Positions 6,911 through 16,742 are shown, counted from the stretch's first letter. The stretch is 64,000 nt of DNA from RPQJ01 sp963744735 (GCA_963744735.1 CAVUVH010000019.1:62001-126000); one strand, 5' to 3'. The notes: generated from the sequence alone by a model not told the origin. Numbers and translations are program-made.

Positions 6911-8741
6911 GTGACGGATCGCCTGCTGACTCGTTCGCTGGAATCGCTCCGGATCCTGCGCGCGGATGCCCTCGAGTTCGAGGCGGCACATGCGGAATCG
7001 CTTGCGACGATCGCGCCGGCTTACCGCAACAGTGCAAGAAACCTGCTGCACTATCTGGCGGTGCGACAGCGCGACATTCGTCCGCTGCAGCTCGACCTGC
7101 ACTCGCTGGGCCTTTCCTCCCTGGGCATACTCGAAGGTCACGTATTGGCTGCGATCAACGCGGTCGTATCCAACCTCGAAGTTCTTGCGGGCGAGGAAGC
7201 GGAGCCGGCGCCGCATCCTCCCGCAACGTTCGTGACCGGCCCGATCCTGCTCCACGATCACACCCGACGCCTGTTTGGCCCCGCGCCGGCGTCGCGCGTC
7301 GTCAGGATCATGGTCACGATGCCGAGCGAGGCAGCGGACGACCCGCAGCTGATCGAGGATCTGCTCCGCGCCGGCATGGACGTCATGCGGATCAACTGCG
7401 CCCACGATGGGGCGGATGCCTGGCGTCGCATGGCGACTCACCTGCGACGGGCGGAACGGATCGTCGGCAGACCCTGCCGGATTCAAGCCGACCTGGCTGG
7501 GCCGAAGCTGCGCACGGGACCCCTGCAACGCATCGGGCACATGCTTCGTCTGCGTCCAACGGTCGATGCCCTGGGACGGACCGTGAGACCGGCGCGCGCC
7601 TGGTTCACGCTCGCAGGAAAACCCGGAACCCGGGCCAGGCGATGCGGTTGCCGTGCCCATTGCCGGCGCGACGGGTGCGTGGCGACGTGGGAAGACGCTC
7701 GTCACGGAAGATCTTCGGGGTCGTCGCCGCACCTTCCGCGTCCTGGCCACCACCGATCAGTCGCTGCTGGCCGAGGTCGATCGCGGCGTCCACCTGGCGC
7801 CGGGCAACGTGCTGGAAGCGCAGGACGCTGAAGGTGTCGCCGGACAACTCATCATCGGTGATCTCCCGGCACTTCAAGTCCGTATCAGCCTGAACGCAGG
7901 TGACTCGCTGATACTGACCCGGGATCCGATTCCGGGAATGCCCGCCACGGTTGATCCGGAGAGCGGCGTGCTGAGCCCAGCGCACATCCATTGCACGTTG
8001 CCGGCCGCATTCGAACACGTGCGGCCGGGACACAGAGTCTGGCTCGATGACGGGAAGATCGGCGGCATCGTGCGCACTAAAGCAGACGACAGACTTGAGG
8101 TCAGCGTGACACATGCACCGCCTGGTGGCGGCAGGCTCCGGGACGAAAAGGGCATCAACTTCCCGGATTCAGACCTGAATCTGGGCGCCCTGACGGAAAA
8201 GGACTTCACCGACCTGCGGGACGTCGTTGGCTTCGCCGACCTCGTGGCCCTGTCGTTCCTGCGCACTGCCGACGACGTCGTTCGACTGCAGCAGGAATTG
8301 TCCGCATTGAGCGCGGGCCATATCGGCACGGTGCTGAAGATCGAAAATGCCACCGCCTTTCGCAACCTGCCGCGGATCCTCCTGGCCTCGCTCATCTCGC
8401 CACCCGTGGGGGTCATGGTCGCGCGAGGCGATCTGGCCGTCGAAGTGGGGTTCGAACGGCTGTCTGAGCTGCAGGAGGAGATTCTCTGGTTATGCGAGGC
8501 AGCACACGTGCCCGTGATCTGGGCGACGCAGGTCCTCGAGGGTCTCGCGAAAGGCGGGGCGCCGACCCGGGCAGAAGTGAGCGATGCCGTGATGAGCAGT
8601 CGCGCCGAGTGCGTCATGCTCAACAAGGGACCGCGAGTGGTGGATACCGTCGCCTTCCTCGCAGACATCCTGGAGCGGATGGCCGAGCATCACGACAAGC
8701 GAATGGCGTTGCTGCGGCGGCTCTCAGTCTCCGAGCTTTAG
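6911..8741 (+). CDS. Atypical pyruvate kinase with N-terminal extension, frameshifted
   Basis: Pyruvate kinase-family barrel (phosphoenolpyruvate + ADP to pyruvate + ATP). Recognisable blocks are VRIMVTMPSEA, GMDVMRINCAHDG, DLAGPKLRTG, KGINFPDSDLNL, VALSFLRTADDVV, VLKIENATAF, MVARGDLAVEVGF and VIWATQVLEGLA followed by PTRAEVSDAV. About 130 helical residues precede the barrel. The C-terminal allosteric domain is missing, since the protein ends about 35 residues after PTRAE. The frame breaks at the A-run 7618-7621; one base fewer joins the halves. GTG 6911 is the start because GGAGA lies at 6897-6901; an upstream in-frame ATG at 6791 has no family similarity. Catalysis is plausible, but a noncanonical role is possible. 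Confidence 0.85.
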
Positions 8742-8865
8742 CAGCCAGTACTTGTCTACTGCGGCGAGTCTGGCGGCGCTCCTTGCTGCCCGGGGAACAG
8801 TCCGCGCGCTGGACGAGTGCTACGGCAAAGACCGATGATCGCCTTCCCGGTGCAGGAAGGATCTC

Positions 8866-9171
8866 ATGCGAAAGTTGCTCGTCGCCCTCGTGATCGGAGT
8901 GATCGCCTGGCAGGCCTGGGGCGCCTATCAAACGCGCAACGCGGACGAGGCAGTCCGCGACGACAGCGAATCGTCGGTGACTGCGCAGTTGCTCGAGCAG
9001 GAGGAGGCGTCGGACCTGCGCAGTCCGTATCAGTGCGACGGGCGCGTGTATTGCTCGCAGATGACCTCCTGCGAGGAGGCAGAGTTTTTCCTGGCCAACT
9101 GCCCGGGCGTCAAGATGGACGGCGGTGGCGACGGCGTGCCTTGCGAGAAGCAATGGTGCGGCGACAGGTAG
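8866..9171 (+). CDS. Excalibur-domain exported or membrane-anchored protein
   Basis: A 101-residue protein with an N-terminal signal/anchor (LLVALVIGVIAWQAW, residues 4-18) and a C-terminal Excalibur calcium-binding domain. The diagnostic layout is CDGRVYCSQMTSC, then NCPGVKMDGGGDGVPCE, then WC: six cysteines around a DxDGDGxxCE loop. In this copy the usual D-x-D-x-D-G loop reads D-G-G-G-D-G, so the first ligands are partly lost. ATG at 8866 follows AAGGA at 8857-8861. The domain is normally extracytoplasmic. Nothing nearby explains its role. Confidence 0.8.
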   Translation: MRKLLVALVIGVIAWQAWGAYQTRNADEAVRDDSESSVTAQLLEQEEASDLRSPYQCDGRVYCSQMTSCEEAEFFLANCPGVKMDGGGDGVPCEKQWCGDR

Positions 9172-9250
9172 CGTCGGCCGTGAGGCCCGCACCTGGCTTG
9201 GATGCGCATTTTTTTGTCAGCTTGATGCACTTCGTGGTAACAAAGCACCC

Positions 9251-10675
9251 ATGATGAAAGCACTGGCTCTGATCCTGACGCTACTCGCCTTTCCCGCCGT
9301 CGTGTTCGCCGACGCTGTCGACGAGTTTCTGCTGAGCCAGATGCAGCGCCACCAGATTCCGGGAATCTCGCTCGCGATCTGCCGCGATGGCCAGGTCGTT
9401 CGCGCGATGGGCTACGGCCTCGCCAACGTGGAACTCGACGTGCCCGCGAAGCCCGAGACCGTCTTCCAGACGGGGTCCGTAGGCAAGCAGTTCACCGCGA
9501 TGGCGGTAATGATGCTCGTGGACGAAGGCAAACTCGGACTCGACGATCCCATCAGCAAGTTCTTTCCCGACGCTCCGGTGACGTGGAAGGGCATCACCGT
9601 GCGGCATCTGCTGACCCACACTTCCGGGATCAAGGACTGGGAAGGCAAGACCGACATCGACTACCGCAAGGACTACACGGAGGACGAACTCGTCCAGGTG
9701 GCGATGACGCTGCCCCCGGACTTCGCGCCGGGTACGCAATGGAGTTACAGCAACACGGGCTACGTGCTGCTCGGCATCCTCGTGCACAAGATCAGCGGCA
9801 AGTTCTACGGTGATTTCCTGACGGAGCGTGTATTCGCTCCGCTGGGCATGGTGTCGACGCGCGTCATCAGCGAGTCGGACATCGTGAAGAACCGGGCGGC
9901 CGGGTACACGATGGAGAAGGGCAAGCTGCAGAACCAGGAGTGGGTCTCGCCGTCGCTCAACACCACCGCCGACGGCTCGCTTTACACCACGACCCTCGAC
10001 ATGGCGAAGTGGGACGCCGCCCTCGGGTCGCGACGCTTCCTCAAGCCGGAGAGTTACGAGGCGATGTGGTCACCCGTGCAGCTGCGGGACGACACAAGTT
10101 TTCCGTACGGGTTCGCGTGGTTCCTGGATGTGCAGCGGCACGAGCCGGCGATCCAGCACAGCGGCTCCTGGCAGGGTTTCAAGGCCGCGATCGTTCGCTA
10201 CCCCGGGCGGAAGCTTAGCGTGATCGTGCTGGCCAACCTCGCCGAGGCCGAGCCGATGCGTCTGGCCACCACGGTGGCGGGCCTCGTGGAATCTGACCTG
10301 GCCTGGCCCGACACGCATGCGAAGGTCGTCGATCCCGATCCGGTGCGTACCACGCGATTACGCGAGGTGCTGCAGTCCTGGGCGAAGGGCGAGCCTTCAC
10401 CAGCTATGGCGAGGGGTCTCCGGAGCACGAACGCGGGCACAGCCCGCGAGAAGGCGGGTCGTGAGGACTTGCAGCAGCAACTCGCGACGGCGAAGGGATT
10501 CACGTTCCTCGCCGAGGACGACGTATTCGGCAATGGCGTCGAGCGCCGCGGGGAGAAGATCAGTCGTGTGGTCTTCTACTTCATGCCCGGTGAGCGTGAC
10601 CGTCGCTATCGCTTCTTCCTCAACGACAAGGGTGAGGTCGCCGACTTCTCGTCAGAGCAGGTCGACGCCGGCTAG
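9251..10675 (+). CDS. Secreted serine hydrolase, beta-lactamase/PBP fold (peptidase S12-like)
   Basis: A 474-residue penicillin-binding-fold hydrolase. A Sec signal peptide is seen (MMKALALILTLLAFPAVVFA), so it acts in the periplasm or outside. The catalytic set is present: Ser76-x-x-Lys79 (GSVGKQFTAM), Tyr166-x-Asn168 (YSNTGY) and a late HSG triad (HSGSWQG). The C-terminal 110 residues form an extra domain of the kind found in D-alanyl-D-alanine carboxypeptidase/esterase-type S12 proteins. Class C beta-lactamases end earlier and carry KTG, so an antibiotic-resistance role should not be inferred. ATG 9251 (directly followed by another ATG) is used; the upstream open frame has no signal peptide. 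It ends 23 bp from the convergent lysR gene. Confidence 0.85.
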   Translation: MMKALALILTLLAFPAVVFADAVDEFLLSQMQRHQIPGISLAICRDGQVVRAMGYGLANVELDVPAKPETVFQTGSVGKQFTAMAVMMLVDEGKLGLDDPISKFFPDAPVTWKGITVRHLLTHTSGIKDWEGKTDIDYRKDYTEDELVQVAMTLPPDFAPGTQWSYSNTGYVLLGILVHKISGKFYGDFLTERVFAPLGMVSTRVISESDIVKNRAAGYTMEKGKLQNQEWVSPSLNTTADGSLYTTTLDMAKWDAALGSRRFLKPESYEAMWSPVQLRDDTSFPYGFAWFLDVQRHEPAIQHSGSWQGFKAAIVRYPGRKLSVIVLANLAEAEPMRLATTVAGLVESDLAWPDTHAKVVDPDPVRTTRLREVLQSWAKGEPSPAMARGLRSTNAGTAREKAGREDLQQQLATAKGFTFLAEDDVFGNGVERRGEKISRVVFYFMPGERDRRYRFFLNDKGEVADFSSEQVDAG

Positions 10676-10698
10676 TACCGGAGCAGGGTGCAACCGAC

Positions 10699-11703
10699 TC
10701 ACTTCGTCTGGCTGGCACGAAGGATCGAGGGCGTCGCGCTGGTTGCATTGCTTCTGATCGTGCTCTTGCGAAAACGTTGAGTGAAGTCGCTGCGAAAATC
10801 TGCGGCCTGCGCTTCGATCCACGTCCGGAAGGCGATCACGGCCGGCATGCCCGCTCGCGCTTCCGGAATCAGCAGATAGTAGGCGATGTCCATTTCGATC
10901 ACCGGTTGCATCGCGATGCGCAACCGTTTCGCCGCGAGATCATCGACTGCATAAACAAGCCGTCCGAGCGCCACGCCGCCCCCGGCCGCCGCGGCCTGCA
11001 ACGCAAGGTGCCCGTCGTCGAACTGCGTTCCCCGGCGCGTTTCCACGAGCGGGGCGCCTGCGACCCTGAACCACTCCTGCCACGCCCTGGGGCGACCGGC
11101 GCGCCGCATCGAATTGTCGTGCAGCATCGGAACTCGGGTGATGTCGGCCGGCTTGCGCAGAACATTCTGTCGCAGGAATGCCGGGCTCGCGACGGGCGCG
11201 AGCCATTCGTGAAATAGCTCGACCGCGACCACGCCGGCGAAGCCGCCGCGGCCGATGCGAACGGCGACATCGACATCCTCCTGGTCGAAGTCGACAGGCG
11301 ACGGGCTGGCTGCGATACGCAGGTGGATTCGTGGGTGCTTCTTCTGGAAGTGCGGGAGCCTGGAGACCAGCCAGCGTGTGGCAAAGGCGGGGGTGACGCT
11401 GATCGAGAGTGCGCCGCTCTTGCCGCTGCGGCCGTCGGAGCGCAGCGATTCGACGCTCTGGCCGATGCGATCGAACGCCTCATGCAACATTTCCGCGGCC
11501 GCCGTCGCCTGGTCCGTCAGGACGAGGCTGCGAGTGGTGCGTCGGAACAATGTAACGCCGAGGTACTCCTCCAATCCGCGAATCTGGTGGCTGACCGCAG
11601 CCGGCGTGACGTTCAGCTCGCGTGCAGCTTTGGTGAAGCTGCCAAGTCGGGCAGCCGCCTCGAACGTCCGGAGTGAATTGAGCGGTGGCAGTGATCGGGG
11701 CAT
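10699..11703 (-). CDS. LysR-type regulator, GcvA/AmpR branch
   Basis: A 334-residue LysR-type transcription factor. The N-terminal winged helix is clear: PLNSLRTFEAAARLGSFTKAA, then LNVTPAAVSHQIRGLEEYLG, the wording typical of the GcvA/AmpR subfamily. It is followed by a periplasmic-binding-protein-like effector domain. ATG at 11701-11703 is chosen because it gives the standard MPRSLPPLNSL start; the open frame extends 150 bp upstream without similarity. It is divergent from the trehalose operon across about 180 bp, so that operon is one candidate target; it is tail to tail with the serine hydrolase gene. The target has not been identified from a binding site. Confidence 0.9.
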   Translation of the reverse strand: MPRSLPPLNSLRTFEAAARLGSFTKAARELNVTPAAVSHQIRGLEEYLGVTLFRRTTRSLVLTDQATAAAEMLHEAFDRIGQSVESLRSDGRSGKSGALSISVTPAFATRWLVSRLPHFQKKHPRIHLRIAASPSPVDFDQEDVDVAVRIGRGGFAGVVAVELFHEWLAPVASPAFLRQNVLRKPADITRVPMLHDNSMRRAGRPRAWQEWFRVAGAPLVETRRGTQFDDGHLALQAAAAGGGVALGRLVYAVDDLAAKRLRIAMQPVIEMDIAYYLLIPEARAGMPAVIAFRTWIEAQAADFRSDFTQRFRKSTIRSNATSATPSILRASQTK

Positions 11704-11881
11704 TTGTGAGATTGCCTCATCAATGGGATGACGATTTCTCGCTACAGGCCGGTGGGCCGGCTTCCATAGACTACTCCTCCGAGACGGACGATCAGCGTGA
11801 GGCACCTGCCCGAAGGTGGGTGAGGCTGTTCCGCGATCGTCCGATCTCACCACCCTGGTGCATGCGCACTAAATAAGACGA

Positions 11882-12630
11882 ATGATGGAGCGGCGTATTT
11901 CCGACCAGCTGTGGTGCCTTTTTCTTGACGTCGACGGCACGCTGCTTGAAATAGCGGCAACCCCGGACTGCAGTGCAGGTCGAGGCGAGCCTGCAGGATC
12001 TGCTCGACCGTCTTCGCACCGTCCTCGGTGGTGCGGTTGCGCTGATCAGCGGTCGTCCGATCGTGAATCTGGATCGGTTGTTCGGTCCGCATCGATGGGC
12101 GGCCGCGGGTGTGCATGGGCTCGAGCGCCGGGACTCGCAGGGGCGCTGGCACAGTCAGAACGGCTTTGACGTTGCCACCGTCGCGCAGGCGCGAGACCGG
12201 CTGCGGCAGCTCGCCGACCGCCTGCCGGGCACGATCCTGGAAGACAAAGGCATGTCCGTGGCGTTGCATTACCGCCAGGTTCCGCACCTGGAAAGCCAGG
12301 TCCATGGCGAGATGCGCGCGATCCTGCGCGCGCTCGGTAGTCGGCTCGTGCTGCTCGAAGGCCGGATGGTCGTCGAGCTGCGGCTGGCGGGCGCGAACAA
12401 GGCGGATGCCATTCGCGAGTTCCTGGGCGAGACGCCGTTCAAGGGCCGACGACCCATTTTCATCGGGGACGATCTCACTGATGAAAAGGCGTTGGAAGAG
12501 GTCCAGCGTGTCGGTGGGTTGTCGGTCGCGGTCGGTGATCGCGTTCGCGCGATGCTGCAGGTGTCCGAGTCCGCGGGACGTGCGTGTCTTTCTCGAGGAA
12601 CTGGCGGATGCCGGAGCGCCTCCGCTATGA
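11882..12630 (+). CDS. otsB: Trehalose-6-phosphate phosphatase, two frameshifts
   Basis: HAD-family phosphatase that makes free trehalose from trehalose 6-phosphate in the cytoplasm. Motif I is LFLDVDGTLLEIA with the nucleophile Asp, ISGRP follows, and motif III is IGDDLTDEKALE. Two single-base breaks must be repaired: an extra T near 11969 (after TPD) and another near 12564 (after AMLQV). With both removed the protein ends FLEELADAGAPPL with TGA at 12628-12630, overlapping the ATG of the next gene. Without repair the frame runs into the GH15 gene as one 817-residue fusion, which is therefore an artefact. ATG 11882 or 11885 can start it. Confidence 0.88.
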
Positions 12631-14426
12631 GCCCGGTTCGTCCGAATCTCGACCTGGCCGTGATCGGCAACTGCGAGGTATCGGCACTGATCGACGACCT
12701 CGGCCGCATCGTCTGGATGTGCCTGCCGCGACCCGATGGCGATCCGGTCTTCTCGGCATTGCTGACGACGGAAGGTGGCGCATCCGCGGAAGGCGTATTC
12801 GCTGTCGACATGGTCGATCTCGCAAGCACGGAGCAGCGCTACCGGCGCAACACGGCAGTGGTCGAGACGATCCTCCACGATGCCCACGGCGGGTCGCTGC
12901 TCATCCGCGATTTCTGTCCGCGCTATCGTGCACGGGGCCGCATGTTCCGCCCGATGATGCTGGTGCGGATCGTCGAGCCGATTGCGGGCAGGCCGGTGGT
13001 GCGGATTCGCCTGCGGCCGACGCGCAATTTCGGCGCCGAGGCCGTCTGTGGCCGCGCTGGCAGCCACCACCTCGTCTTTCCGGTGAACGACCTCGAGTAC
13101 CGGGTCACGACCGACGCCTCGCTCAGCGCCCTGGCGGATCAGTGTCCGATCGTCGTCGACCAGCCGTTGACCTTCGTGCTCGGACCCAACCAGACGATCG
13201 AGGAGACCCCGTCCGTACTGGCGCACTCGCTGCTGCTGGAGACAAGCAACTACTGGCAGGACTGGGTGCGCACGCTGGCCATTCCTTTCGACTGGCAGGA
13301 GGAGGTCATCCGCGCGGCGATCACCCTCAAGCTCTGCACCTTTGAGGACACCGGTGCGGTGCTGGCGGCGCTCACGACGTCGATCCCGGAGGGGCCTGGC
13401 AGTGGCCGCAACTGGGACTATCGCTACTGCTGGCTCAGGGACAGCTACTTCGTCATCCAGGCCCTGAACCGCCTCGGCGCCACGCGCACGATGGAGGCGT
13501 ACCTGCACTTCATCGACCATATCGTGGCCGGATCGGCTGTGCACGAGTTGCAGCCGGTCTACAGCCTGGCCGGAAGCCATGACATCGAGGAGCGGGTTGT
13601 CACGTCGCTGGCGGGCTATCGCGGCATGGGCCCGGTGCGAGTCGGCAATCAGGCAGCGCTGCAGACACAGCATGACGTCTACGGAGCCGTCATCCTCGCC
13701 ACTGCGCAACTGTTTTTCGACGAGCGCCTGGCGCGAGGCGGTGACCGGGCATTGTTCGAGCAACTGGAACGGCTGGGCGAGCGTGCCGCGCTCGTCTACG
13801 ACCGTCCGGACGCCGGTCCATGGGAGTTTCGTGGGCGCGAGCGGGTACACACGTTTTCGGCGGTGATGTCCTGGGCAGGTTGCGATCGCCTGTCGCGCAT
13901 TGCGCACCGGCTGCGCCTGCCGGACCGGGAGCAGCACTGGCGCGAAGTCGCGGACGGCATGCGCGACCGGATTCTCGAGCGTGCCTGGAACGAGCGTCGT
14001 GGCGCATTCGTCGCCTCCTTCGACGACGACCACCTCGATGCGTCGGTGCTCCTGCTGCCGGAACTCGGCCTGCTGCCGGCAACCGATCCGCGATTCCTCG
14101 CGACCCTGGACGTGATCGGCAGGGAACTGCGCGACGGGGATCTCCTGTTCCGCTATCGACACGAGGACGATTTCGGAACGCCGCAGACCGCGTTCGCGAC
14201 CTGCGCCTTCTGGTACGTCAATGCGCTGGCGGCGGCTGGCTTTGTCGAAGAGGCTCGCGAGCATTTCACGCGCCTGCTCCGGTATCGCAATGGCGTTGGC
14301 CTGCTGTCTGAAGATATCGCTCCGGCCACCGGTGAGCTGTGGGGCAATTTTCCGCAGACCTACAGTCTCGTCGGCGTCATCAGCAGCGCGCTGCGCCTGA
14401 GCCGCCCGTGGGAGACGACGCTTTGA
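12627..14426 (+). CDS. GH15 glucosidase (glucoamylase/trehalase-like)
   Basis: A 599-residue glycoside hydrolase family 15 enzyme, an inverting alpha-glucosidase with an (alpha/alpha)6 barrel. The N-terminal beta-sandwich starts LDLAVIGNCEVSALIDD. The barrel carries NWDYRYCWLRDSYF, the general acid region PWEFRGRERVHTFSAVMSWAGCDR, and LLSEDIAPATGELWGNFPQTYSL with the catalytic base Glu. No signal peptide is visible, so it is cytosolic. GH15 proteins of this type include trehalases and maltodextrin glucosidases. Its place between otsB and otsA suggests turnover of trehalose or a related glucoside. ATG 12627 overlaps the otsB stop (ATGA), which argues for translational coupling. Confidence 0.88.
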   Translation: MSPVRPNLDLAVIGNCEVSALIDDLGRIVWMCLPRPDGDPVFSALLTTEGGASAEGVFAVDMVDLASTEQRYRRNTAVVETILHDAHGGSLLIRDFCPRYRARGRMFRPMMLVRIVEPIAGRPVVRIRLRPTRNFGAEAVCGRAGSHHLVFPVNDLEYRVTTDASLSALADQCPIVVDQPLTFVLGPNQTIEETPSVLAHSLLLETSNYWQDWVRTLAIPFDWQEEVIRAAITLKLCTFEDTGAVLAALTTSIPEGPGSGRNWDYRYCWLRDSYFVIQALNRLGATRTMEAYLHFIDHIVAGSAVHELQPVYSLAGSHDIEERVVTSLAGYRGMGPVRVGNQAALQTQHDVYGAVILATAQLFFDERLARGGDRALFEQLERLGERAALVYDRPDAGPWEFRGRERVHTFSAVMSWAGCDRLSRIAHRLRLPDREQHWREVADGMRDRILERAWNERRGAFVASFDDDHLDASVLLLPELGLLPATDPRFLATLDVIGRELRDGDLLFRYRHEDDFGTPQTAFATCAFWYVNALAAAGFVEEAREHFTRLLRYRNGVGLLSEDIAPATGELWGNFPQTYSLVGVISSALRLSRPWETTL

Positions 14427-14501
14427 CGGCTGGGGGAACCACGGGGCGAACTCGATCAAGGATGTCCGAGCGCCCGCATTCCATGTCGCGGTGACCGGGT
14501 C

Positions 14502-16742
14502 GTGATTCGATCGATCTTCATCCGCTACGTCCTGCCGATTGCCGCGGCCCTGAGCATCATCGCCTTCGTCGGCGTGCCGTATATCGAGCACATGCTGACG
14601 GACTGGTTCCGCTCGGACATCGAACTGCGGGCCCGGCTGGTGATGAACTCGATGGAGGAGCCGCTGGCCGGCCTGCTCGAGCGCAATGAATCCGCACGAC
14701 TGGCCGCCTATCTTGAAAGAGTGGTGAGCGACGAGCGGCTGCTGGCGGTCCTGATCTGCGATACGAGCGGCGCCAGGGTCTACGCCACGAACCTCGTCCC
14801 GGCCGACGTCACCTGCGATTCGCCGACCACGTCGCTCGTCAACGATTCGACCGTCACGCGCCTGCCCTCCGGATTGATCGAGGTGTCGTCGTTCACGGTC
14901 AGTCCGGGCGCCGGTCAGCGGTATCGCGCCGTGCTGGTCCACGACCTGAGTTTCATCGACCGGCGGCAAGCCGCGGCGCGCAATTTCGTGCTGGCGTTTG
15001 CCGTAATCGCCGTGGGAGTGCTGGGCCTCCTCGGCGGGTTGGTCATCCGCTACATGCTGAACCGTTCGATCAACGTGCTGCTCGGCGATATCCGGTCGCG
15101 CCGGTTTCTCGACGACGCGCGCTCGCCGCGCTCTTCGCAGTCGGTGCTCTCCAGCGTGAGGAGCCTGCTGCGCGAGATCGAGCAAAGCCAGCGCCTCGAA
15201 ATCGAGTTCCACGAGAACTGGACACCCCAGGCGCTGCAGCAGGTCGTGCGCGAGCACCTGGGCTCCTGTCCGCTCGTCGTCGTCTCGAACCGCGAACCCT
15301 ACATCCACAATCGTGGGCCGGACGGGCGCACGGTCGTCCAGGTGCCGGCGAGCGGCATGGTTACCGCGCTCGAGCCGATCGTGCGCGCCTGCTCCGGCAT
15401 CTGGGTCGCGCATGGCAGTGGTTCCGCCGATCGTCAGGTCGTGGACAAGCACGACCATGTCAGGGTGCCGCCGGAGGATCCCGCGTACACGCTGCGGCGC
15501 GTCTGGCTGACCACAGAGGAGGAAGAGGGCTATTACTACGGCTTCTCGAACGAGGGCATGTGGCCGCTGTGCCACCTCGCTTACGTCCGCCCGGCCTTCC
15601 GTGAGCAGGACTGGATCGCCTATCGGGCCGTCAACGAGAAATTCGCCAGGGTGGTCGCGGCCGAGGCGGCCGGGGAGTCCCCTGTCATTCTCATTCAGGA
15701 CTTTCATTTCGCCCTGCTGCCGCGCCTGCTCCGCGAGCGCAAGCCCAAGGCGACGATTGCGCTGTTCTGGCACATTCCGTGGCCGAATGCCGAAACGTTC
15801 GGCGTCTGTCCGTGGAAGCGCGAGATGCTGACGCACCTGCTGAGCGCCGACATACTCGGCTTTCACACGCGGTATCACTGCCAGAATTTCCTCGCGACCG
15901 TGGATCGGCACGTGGAGTGCCAGATCGATCACGAACACATGATCGTGACCCACAACGGCCACGTCTGTCGCGTCGTCCCGTATCCCATCTCGATCGAATG
16001 GCCACCGCGCTGGCTGGCGACGCAGTCCGAGGTGCCGATCGCGCGCGAGGCGGTGCGGCGTCGATACGGGATCGGGCTCGAAGTGCGTCTCGGCATCGGC
16101 GTGGAGCGCTGGGACTTCACCAAGGGCATCGTCGAGCGATTCCTGGCGCTGGAAAAGCTCTTCGACGAGCATCCGCAATGGCGCGGCCGCATGACGCTGC
16201 TGCAGGTGGCCGCTCCGACGCGCAGCCAGCTGCCCGCCTACCAGGCGCTGCAGCAGCACACGCTGGCAGAAGCGGAACGCATCAATGAGAAGTTCGGCAG
16301 GAACGGCTGGCGGCCGATCGTCCTCGTCGGCGAGCACCAGGAGCCGGCACAGGTGTTCGAGCTCTACCGCGCCGCGGACTTCTGCGTGGTCAACAGCCTG
16401 CATGACGGCATGAATCTCGTCGCCAAGGAGTTTGTCTCCGCCCGGGACGACGAGGACGGCGTCCTCATCCTGAGCACGCTGGCGGGCGCATCGCGCGAAC
16501 TCGTCGAAGCCCTGCTCGTCAATCCGTTCGACATCGGCGAGACGGCGGACGCGATTCGCGTCGCGCTCGAGATGTCGCGCGATGAACGGCGGCAGCGCAT
16601 GCACCTCATGCGACGCACCGTGAAAGAGAACAACGTGTACCGCTGGGCCGGCCGCATGCTGATGGATGTGGCGCAGGTGCGGCAACGGCAGGCGCTGGCG
16701 GAGTCGCGGCCAGGCGAGAGAGTCAGGAACTGGCAACGCTAG
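14502..16742 (+). CDS. otsA: Membrane-anchored trehalose-6-phosphate synthase (GT20)
   Basis: GT20 trehalose-6-phosphate synthase (UDP-glucose + glucose 6-phosphate) with an unusual N-terminal module; 746 residues against about 470 for E. coli OtsA. Residues 8-28 form a first transmembrane helix, 29-160 a likely periplasmic sensor-like domain, and 161-184 a second helix. A linker with a coiled-coil-like stretch follows, and GT20 begins around 257 (PLVVVSNREPYIHN). GT20 blocks seen are ALFWHIPWPNAETFGVCPW, VGVERWDFTKGI-like IGVERWDFTKGIVERF, LVGEHQEPAQVFELY and SLHDGMNLVAKEFVSA. GTG 14502 is the start. It is the last gene of the otsB-GH15-otsA unit, 75 bp after GH15. The membrane module could couple synthesis to an envelope signal (inference). 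Confidence 0.88.
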   Translation: MIRSIFIRYVLPIAAALSIIAFVGVPYIEHMLTDWFRSDIELRARLVMNSMEEPLAGLLERNESARLAAYLERVVSDERLLAVLICDTSGARVYATNLVPADVTCDSPTTSLVNDSTVTRLPSGLIEVSSFTVSPGAGQRYRAVLVHDLSFIDRRQAAARNFVLAFAVIAVGVLGLLGGLVIRYMLNRSINVLLGDIRSRRFLDDARSPRSSQSVLSSVRSLLREIEQSQRLEIEFHENWTPQALQQVVREHLGSCPLVVVSNREPYIHNRGPDGRTVVQVPASGMVTALEPIVRACSGIWVAHGSGSADRQVVDKHDHVRVPPEDPAYTLRRVWLTTEEEEGYYYGFSNEGMWPLCHLAYVRPAFREQDWIAYRAVNEKFARVVAAEAAGESPVILIQDFHFALLPRLLRERKPKATIALFWHIPWPNAETFGVCPWKREMLTHLLSADILGFHTRYHCQNFLATVDRHVECQIDHEHMIVTHNGHVCRVVPYPISIEWPPRWLATQSEVPIAREAVRRRYGIGLEVRLGIGVERWDFTKGIVERFLALEKLFDEHPQWRGRMTLLQVAAPTRSQLPAYQALQQHTLAEAERINEKFGRNGWRPIVLVGEHQEPAQVFELYRAADFCVVNSLHDGMNLVAKEFVSARDDEDGVLILSTLAGASRELVEALLVNPFDIGETADAIRVALEMSRDERRQRMHLMRRTVKENNVYRWAGRMLMDVAQVRQRQALAESRPGERVRNWQR

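Noticed and set aside
8449..8462. GGGGTTCGAACGGC resembling the T-loop of a tRNA
   Set aside because: It is inside the pyruvate kinase coding sequence and no acceptor, D or anticodon arms can be formed around it.
9251..10675. Class C beta-lactamase next to an AmpR-like LysR regulator
   Set aside because: The protein has a long extra C-terminal domain and an HSG rather than KTG third motif. The lysR gene is tail to tail with it, not divergent as ampR is from ampC.
11973..14426. A natural OtsB-GH15 fusion protein of 817 residues
   Set aside because: The other frame ends OtsB properly with a TGA overlapping the GH15 ATG, so the fusion arises only from an extra base near 12564.
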